In this document: positions 57,800 to 64,000 of the stretch, piece by piece
Layout of the letters: each line of letters begins with the position of its first letter
How positions within the stretch are numbered: the first letter of the stretch is position 1
Translations under genes and position numbers: made by a program
Assembly (NCBI GenBank): GCA_037103525.1
Contig: JAZKLR010000112.1
Coordinates: 2,170,001-2,234,000 of the forward strand
Source of the DNA: Ganaspis brasiliensis
Taxonomy: Eukaryota; Arthropoda; Insecta; Hymenoptera; Figitidae
DNA length: 64,000 nt
Direction: 5' to 3'
Notes under the pieces: model-generated
What the model was told of the DNA's origin: nothing
The model's input: the letters and a program-made list of their open reading frames with translations, nothing else
Databases searched by the model: none

Positions 57800-58797
57800 T
57801 TTACAGTTGTCTACGTATATTACGTTTTCTACGTAATCTACATAAAAAACTCCGAGTTACGCTATTTACACGTAGAAAAACCTCGAGATTCTCTAGAATC
57901 CTACTTTCCCATCTCTGTTTCCCACCATTTATTTCTCACACTGTTAGGAAGATTTGTTATGATTTATCAGTTATTATGAATGTTAATCAAGAATAATGTA
58001 ATTCTTTGGCTAAAATGAGTTTAAAAAAAAAGTATTCACCTTATTCAGACGATATGATTTCTATATTTATATATAATATAGAAGTTCGGAAATAATCACA
58101 AAAAATAAAATTGTTATTTGTTTTTATAAATACGTTCATTAAAGTTAATTACGGGACTATGGTTATTGTTTTGTAAAAAAGAAAGACTGTTAACGTCTAA
58201 ATTTATTTCAAAATATAAAGCACAGTAAAAATAAGTATGAAGAATGAAACTAATTTTCATCATGTATCCTATATATTTTACGTCATTACCTTAAAGTGAC
58301 CCTGGGTAAGTGTATTTATTTTTGACAATTTTTTTATATAATTGTTAAACATGATTAAGAATAAATAAAAAATTAGTTTATGCCATTTACAATTACACTA
58401 CTTTCAACTTAAAAAAATAAATGTTAAAACAACCTATTGACTATAATCATTTATTTGTTTGGTTTTTTTTTAATTGTTGAGTCCATTCACTGTTTTCACT
58501 TGTAATTATATCAGAATTCTGAAAAATTGCATACTTTAAAAAACCGCGGATTTACATCTTTCTAAGTAAGTAGTAAATAATAATTAAAACATAGGACTCA
58601 TTTATTATTACCTAGATTGAACGTAATAAATTATGGAAATTTATAAAGCTCATGTTTTTAAAGTATTAAGTTAATATAAAACGTATCTAAATTTGCTGCT
58701 TTAAAGTATTCAATTTTGCAGAAATCATAAATCGAAACTGGATTTGACCAAACATTTTTGCAGTGTCGTATTTATCTTGAAATTCAAATTTTTTCAG
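57800..58797. other. Spacer upstream of DnaJ gene
   Basis: Up to about 57918 this is the right part of an old MITE (it ends TTTCCCATCTCTG, compare 9050). Beyond that it is AT-rich DNA that should hold the DnaJ gene promoter and, judging from the acceptor at 58787-58797, a 5' UTR intron. No defined motif was recognised. Confidence 0.4.
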
Positions 58798-58804
58798 TTG
58801 GAAA

Positions 58805-59455
58805 ATGAATTTTCCCCGTCTAAAGAAAAGTGAAACTCCTATTACAGTATTAAGTGTCTATATGTCAAGCAAAGCAAGATCTATTAACCACTATGAAACC
58901 TTAAACGTTTCTGAAAGTGCAACCCAGGAAGAAATAAAATCAGCCTATTACAAATTAACTAAACAATACCATCCTGATGTTAACAAAACTGATGATGCTA
59001 AAGAAAAATTCCGCGAAATTTCTGACGCCTATGCAGTGATTGGAAATTATAAGATACGTCGACAATATGATAAAGGAATGTTTGCTAGAGGAACGACTAT
59101 AAGATCAGCTAAAAAGGACGAGAAAGAACCTAAACACATGGCTTTTTATAAATCTCGAATGGCTTCTTACCCAAAACCCATTGTAACTGCTAATACAAAA
59201 ATGTATGATTTTGACGCCTGGACTCGTGCCCATTATGGCGATACTCTTAAGAAAACAATTCTAAGAAATGAATATAATAAAGATATAGAAAAAGAAAGAG
59301 TTGATTTTGATGCACAGAAAATACAAGCATCAAAAGAATTATCAGCGTATGTTGCAGTGACAATGATTTTTGTTCTTGCAATTTTTTTTGTTGGACAAAC
59401 AGAGAATTATGATGTTCCTTCAGAAGAAAGAAGTGAAGAAACTAGAAGTCGATAA
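58805..59455 (+). CDS. DNAJC30: DNAJC30-like J-domain protein
   Basis: A 216-residue J-protein in one coding exon. The J domain spans about residues 29-92: HYETLNVSESATQEEIKSAY, with HPD at 56-58 that stimulates Hsp70 ATPase, then FREISDAYAVIG and RRQYDKG. A linker with the conserved FDAWTRAHYG (136-145) follows. A single hydrophobic segment (about 182-197, VAVTMIFVLAIFFVG) precedes an acidic tail. This order, with the FDAW-x-AHYG motif and one C-terminal membrane segment, matches DNAJC30. That protein is an inner-mitochondrial-membrane protein linked to ATP synthase and complex I turnover. The N-terminus is short and basic. An acceptor-like TTTTTTCAG just before the ATG suggests an upstream non-coding exon. 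The identity is inferred from motif order, but well supported. Confidence 0.85.
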   Translation: MNFPRLKKSETPITVLSVYMSSKARSINHYETLNVSESATQEEIKSAYYKLTKQYHPDVNKTDDAKEKFREISDAYAVIGNYKIRRQYDKGMFARGTTIRSAKKDEKEPKHMAFYKSRMASYPKPIVTANTKMYDFDAWTRAHYGDTLKKTILRNEYNKDIEKERVDFDAQKIQASKELSAYVAVTMIFVLAIFFVGQTENYDVPSEERSEETRSR

Positions 59456-59894
59456 CTTAAGTAGAATTTATTAGTTCAATTTGTAAAATACTAGGTACAC
59501 TTTTGAAGCCATTTTAAAAATATTAATAATGTGTGTTAATTATAAAATTTTTAAAATAGTATTTAGAAATTTGTTTGTGCTTCTCAAAGCTCCAGATTTT
59601 AACGAAAAACTTTAATTCTGTAAATAATATTGCTTCTTGTTACAAATAAAAATATTTTATTTATATATAACAAACTTTAAAATAAATACAAATCCATTTC
59701 ATAGCTCGAATCCTCTTGTTTATAAACCAATCAATCTTCTATATAGTTCACTGGACCCTTAATCATTCGAGTTTCATACATTTCAATTATTCATTTCTGT
59801 TTCATTTGATTTATCAACTGAACATAATCATTTTTATAGTACGAAAAGGAGTTGCATTTTAGACAGACATAAGATATCAAAACACAATTTAAGG

Positions 59895-62800
59895 TTAATA
59901 AGGAGGCATCGGAACTGGCATTGGCATTGACACTATTCCAGATGGGTACGGCAAGGAAGGCGATACTCCATGAAAATTTCCGATTTGCGGATATCCGGAA
60001 ATACCTCTATTTTTGCCTTTGATTAATTCTTGCATTTTTTCAACCTTCACTTTCCTCAAATGTACCAGCTTTCGTCGAGATAAATACTGCTCCAAAAAGT
60101 CATCGACTTCTAATTCTCCAGATACGAATTTCTTAGCCACTGTCTAAATAAAGAAAAAAAAATCAAGTTGATTATTTGGTTATATATAGAGTGATCTTTC
60201 TTTTGCTGGCCATTGGATATTTTTTGAATTTTTTAAAGATGTTAATCAACATATTTTAATTAAAATGAATGCAAATAATCGCTACATCGACTTGAGGCAT
60301 TAAAAATGGTATCAGAAAAAAGGTCCTAGGTGCTAAGTAGCTTTGCGTAATTATGCGCCATAAAAATGAATAAGACACAGTAAAAAAATCGGTATAAAAT
60401 TGAGTTTTTTCAATATTACTTTCTCCCAGTACATACAAACCTTAAATGACCTATAGAATTAAAGAGTATAAAAATTTAAAGAAAAAAAAATGAATGTTTC
60501 ATCTTTAAAACTTTTGGCTTTATGACCTACTAAAGTCAGATTTTAGGCTTCACAGTGACAGTGAAGAATGTTTTAGGGAAAATAGGGGACTGAATATACG
60601 AAAATAGGGAACTTTTAGGGTACTTTAAAAACTTCATAAATAAAGATATTTATTTAAAGGGGCTAAAAAAGAGATCTTTAAAAATTCTTTAAGTATTAAA
60701 TTTAGTCTTCATACTTATATAAATTATTTATAATAAAGAAAAAAATGAGAAAATGTGAAGAAAGATAAGAAAAAAATATTAATTGGATTTGAATGAAAAT
60801 AATTATAATTATTAACAATAATTTACTTACCTCTTTTTGGTTTCAATTAAAATTTAGTAAAAAATAAAAATATTAAAATTAAGTAATAATTTTAATATGA
60901 CATATTACTGTTATTTAATTTAACTAATTTTTATTATTATATTTTTATTATAAATAAAGTAGAAGCTCGAGTATTTTATTTGGGTAGGACAAAATTACAA
61001 AACTGCAGCATAAAAAAAAATAAAATTACAAAATATAATTACAAAATTTTCTATTAAAAAAAAAAACAAAGGAAAATAACTACAAATTGTTAAAAGTAAT
61101 TTAAAACTAATAAATAATAATTCAAAATGATAGAAAATGAACGCAGAACTATAGAAATAATTAAAAACTCAATATAATAATTCAAATATAAATGATGAGA
61201 ATAATTAAAAATTTAGGAAAATTATTGAAAAATAATAAAAATGATTGACAACTGAAGAACATAATTGAGAAATGATAAACATAATTTGAAAGAGTAAGAA
61301 TATATATGAACTAAGAGAAAATAATTGAAAAAAGATAAGAATAATAGTAAATTAAACAATAAAATTGAAAATTTAGGAAATTAATTTAAAAATTATGAAC
61401 ATAATTAAAAATTGGAAAAAAGCCATTAAAAGATTATAAAACTAAAAAAAAATTAAAAAAAAGAAAATTATATTTGAGATAAATACTTAAAGATTTAATA
61501 AATCAATTTAAAAATAAAAATAATTTAAAAAATTAAAAATTGTTTATACAATTGCAAAATTATAAAAACAACTGAAAATTGAAGACAATAATTGAAAATT
61601 GAGAAAATGATTGAAAAGTAAAAAAATTAATTTAAAAATGATGAGAATAATTGGAAAAAATTCAAAATTGACCAAAACAATAGATAATTAAGACAAATAA
61701 TTGAACATTTAAGAAGCTAATAAAAAAATATGAAGGTAATTTAAAATCTAACTCAATGAAAAGTTTATAAAACAAATTGAACAAGGAAAAAAAAGAATTG
61801 AAATTTAAGATTAATAATTAAAGATTAACCCTAATAGCACCGACTGTGCCGGGAACGTTCCTGGAATGGTCCGCCGGTCCCTGGGGTACGTTCACATGGA
61901 CCGTTCCAATATACCTGACAAATACGTTCCGGATTTCACTAGGCTAGGAACGTTCCGCGGAACGTTCCTGGAATGTTCCGAGGAACTTTAAATACACATT
62001 GTAAAATAATTAATGTTAATATCTTGCGCAGTAGTTTTCTATCGCACCTAGAGCTGCGCAGTTGATTTTAGTGACCACTGTTCTATAGAAGCAATCATAT
62101 TAAAAACATTAAATAATATTAATAAAAAAATTTTCAGCTTTTTCCGCATACTTTTTCCGCAACCCGTTCTGCGATTTTTTGAATGTGTATTCAAAGTTCC
62201 TCGGAACATTCCATGAACGTTCCTAGCCTAGTGAAATCCGGAACGGATTTGTCAGGTATATTGGAGCGGTCCAAGGGAACGTACCCAAGGGGCCAGCAGC
62301 CCATTCCAGGAACGTTCCCGGCCTAGTCGGTGCTATTAGGGAAGTCAATCAAATTGAAAATATTTCTCAAAATTTGAAAAAAATGGAAAAATTATATATA
62401 TAATTAAAAATTGAAGACAGTAATTGAAAATTAGAAAAAAATATTAGAGAATTGAAGAAAACAATCGAGAATTTAGAAGAATAATTGAAAAAAATTACAG
62501 AATATATATCAAACTTAAAGGAAATAATTGAAAAATGTAAAAATAATTGAAATTTGAGATAAACAATTGAAAATTTAGGAAATTATTTACAAAATACTCA
62601 AAGTAATTGTAAATTTGAAAAAAAAATAGAAAAATTCTAAAATTCATTAATTTTTTTTTAATTAATAATTTAAATTTGAAACAAATAATTAAAGGTTTAG
62701 TAAATCAGTTTAAAAAGAATTTTAAAATTTTAAATTTGGAGAAAAAAATTGAAAAATTAAAGAAATCAATTTAAAAATGATGGAAATAATAGAAAAATAA

Positions 62801-64000
62801 TACAAATAACTGAAATTTGAGATAAAGAATTTAAAAATGTAGAAAGTGTATGAAAAAATAATTGTCAAAACTAAAAATTGGAAAAAATATTTTAAAAACT
62901 ATAGAAATAATTGAAAATTGAAAAAAATAAATTAAATTTATAAAAAATAAGTGATAAAATTACAAAACATTTTTGAATGACTCAAGTCGATATATATAGC
63001 GATTATTTGTACTCATTTTAGTTAAAATATGTTAATTAACATCTTTAAAAAATTTTAAAAATCAGTTTTTTCAATAACAGCTCAACCGATTTTTTTCATT
63101 TTATGCATAAAATGTTTCAAAGATTAATTTAATTTTTATAATAAATAATAATAAACATTTTTTATCTTACTTAAAATACTTTTTACCTCAGACTCTTCAT
63201 CTATTTCAGAAGCTGCTGTTTGAAGCATTTCTAACGCTGAATCTACATTCATCATTCCAGGTTTTTCTTCTAAAAAATTAAAAAATATTTTCAATATTAT
63301 AAAACTTATTTTAATACGCAATAAAATAAATTAGGAAATGAGAGTCAAATGTGGTCGATCAAATTTTTGTTGTTGAAAATTTGTAAACTACTGTAATACA
63401 AAAATGATTTAAAATCATTTTAAAACTAGTGTTTTTGTAACCCTTGACAGGGTTATAACTAAATTATCAATAATACTAATACAGAAACACTTTTAAATAT
63501 TAGGAAATATTTATGCCAAGTATAGCAAACTTAAAGATCTCAATATAAAAATTGTATTAATTAAAAACCTTGCGCGCATAAAATAGCCGATATTAACGAA
63601 TTAATAATACATACTTATTTCATCCAATTTGTTCTTAATGCTTATGCAAAGTTGACTTCCTTTTTCGCTTAGTTCACGAACTTCTTGTTTTCCTTCTTCC
63701 AGTTCTGGTTGTTTAGATAAATTATATTCAGCCAATGATCTATTGCTTGCCATTAACATTTCTTTTTCCGTTTCCAATTCTTTAAACTAAAAATTTAAAA
63801 CGTATACATTAAATAAAAACGAATAATTTCAATGTGTCTGTTTTCAAATTTAAAAGAATCAAGATGAATTTTTATTTTTAAAATAGATGAAAAGTAAAAT
63901 TGAACTAATTTTAATTATTATTATAAAATTGTTTACCTGATCCACATTTTTAACTATGTCTTCGAATTTCTCATCATCGTTTAGCAACTCTTTCAACTCT
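59895..64000 (-). CDS. VPS37: VPS37 (ESCRT-I, Mod(r) domain), 3' four exons; 5' end beyond window
   Basis: A subunit of the ESCRT-I complex that sorts ubiquitinated cargo into multivesicular endosomes. Exons seen are 64000-63937 (partial), 63786-63615, 63269-63187 and 60143-59895. Joins are in phase. The order is ELKELLNDDEKFEDIVKNVD, FKELETEKEMLMASNRSLAE, PELEEGKQEVRELSEKGSQL, NVDSALEMLQTAASEIDEES and FVSGELEVDDFLEQYLSRRK, then LVHLRKVKVEKMQELI. These form the predicted long helices of the Mod(r) domain. The C-terminus is a short Gly/Pro/Met-rich tail (MPMPVPMPPY), as in VPS37B/C forms. The last intron (60144-63186) holds a low-complexity block and a foldback transposon. The start codon is not in the window. 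Confidence 0.88.
60225..60300. repeat. Inverted partner of 62978-63056
   Basis: Contains AAAGATGTTAATCAACATAT, AAAATGAATGCAAATAATCG and ATCGACTTGAG. The reverse complement lies 2.7 kb away on the other side of low-complexity block 3, still in the VPS37 intron. Confidence 0.65.
61020..62970. repeat. AATTGAAA-type low-complexity block 3
   Basis: Same vocabulary and plus-strand purine bias as block 1 (ATAATTGAAAATT, GAAAATAATTGAAAAA, AAATTTAGG). It is split by the 513-bp foldback element and bracketed by the inverted repeats at 60225 and 62978. Confidence 0.75.
61829..62341. mobile_element. GGAACGTTCC-rich foldback element (513 bp)
   Basis: The ends CCCTAATAGCACCGAC and GTCGGTGCTATTAGGG are inverted. 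The arms of about 170 bp continue through GGAACGTTCCTGGAA, TACCTGACAAATACGTTCC, CACTAGGCTAGGAACGTTCC and GGAACTTTAAATACACA-like segments. The centre is 150 bp of ordinary sequence. It is strikingly GC-rich inside the AT-rich block. No clear target duplication was found. Confidence 0.75.
62978..63056. repeat. Inverted partner of 60225-60300
   Basis: Reads ACTCAAGTCGATATATATAG, CGATTATTTGTACTCATTTT and GTTAAAATATGTTAATTAAC, the reverse complement of the left partner with a few changes. Confidence 0.65.

Noticed and set aside
1..64000. CRISPR arrays, bacterial operons, tRNA and rRNA genes
   Set aside because: The window is eukaryotic. I saw no regular spacer-repeat array and no recognisable tRNA or rRNA sequence, though a tRNA scan by covariance model was not possible here.

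Overview
The window looks like AT-rich nuclear DNA from an insect, most likely a hymenopteran (wasp-like). The reasons are small intron-split genes, a tandem array of 7tm_6 odorant receptors with phase-conserved exons, many short terminal-inverted-repeat transposons and long AT-rich low-complexity introns. The species cannot be named from the sequence alone.

Layout, left end (1-8.1 kb): the last exon of an RNF123/KPC1-type RING E3 ligase (+) converges on a complete four-exon SLC38A7/8-type amino-acid transporter (-). The transporter's last intron holds 2.6 kb of AATTGAAA-like low-complexity DNA. From 8.7 to 12.7 kb there is a transposon cluster: a 144-bp Harbinger-like MITE, two hAT-type MITEs with exact 8-bp target duplications, and a 2,959-bp Harbinger-type element with 328-bp inverted arms and a truncated transposase.

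Middle (13-49 kb): five odorant-receptor genes stand head to tail on the minus strand, here called OR-A to OR-E. Each has five coding exons with identical intron phases, and four can be joined into open frames of 378, 368, 377 and 375 codons. OR-E is a pseudogene with a 92-bp deletion in exon 2. OR-D and OR-E lie in a roughly 8-kb direct duplication that carries flanking DNA and a LINE remnant. All five share a conserved block 0.1-0.4 kb upstream of the start codon. The array is bracketed by two adenosine-kinase-like sequences: an orphan first exon at 13.0 kb and a complete five-exon gene at 49.2-52.5 kb.

Right end (52.5-64 kb): a transposon nest, in which a hAT-like element with 248-bp inverted arms and a THAP-like reading frame sits inside a MITE, next to further MITEs. 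It is followed by a single-exon DNAJC30-like gene (+) and the 3' part of a VPS37 (ESCRT-I) gene (-). The last VPS37 intron contains another low-complexity block with a 513-bp GGAACGTTCC-rich foldback element.

The genes do not form one pathway. The receptor array is a lineage-type tandem expansion set among housekeeping genes, and transposon insertions mark its history. Exon joins were worked out by eye from splice sites, reading phase and family alignment, so they are predictions.
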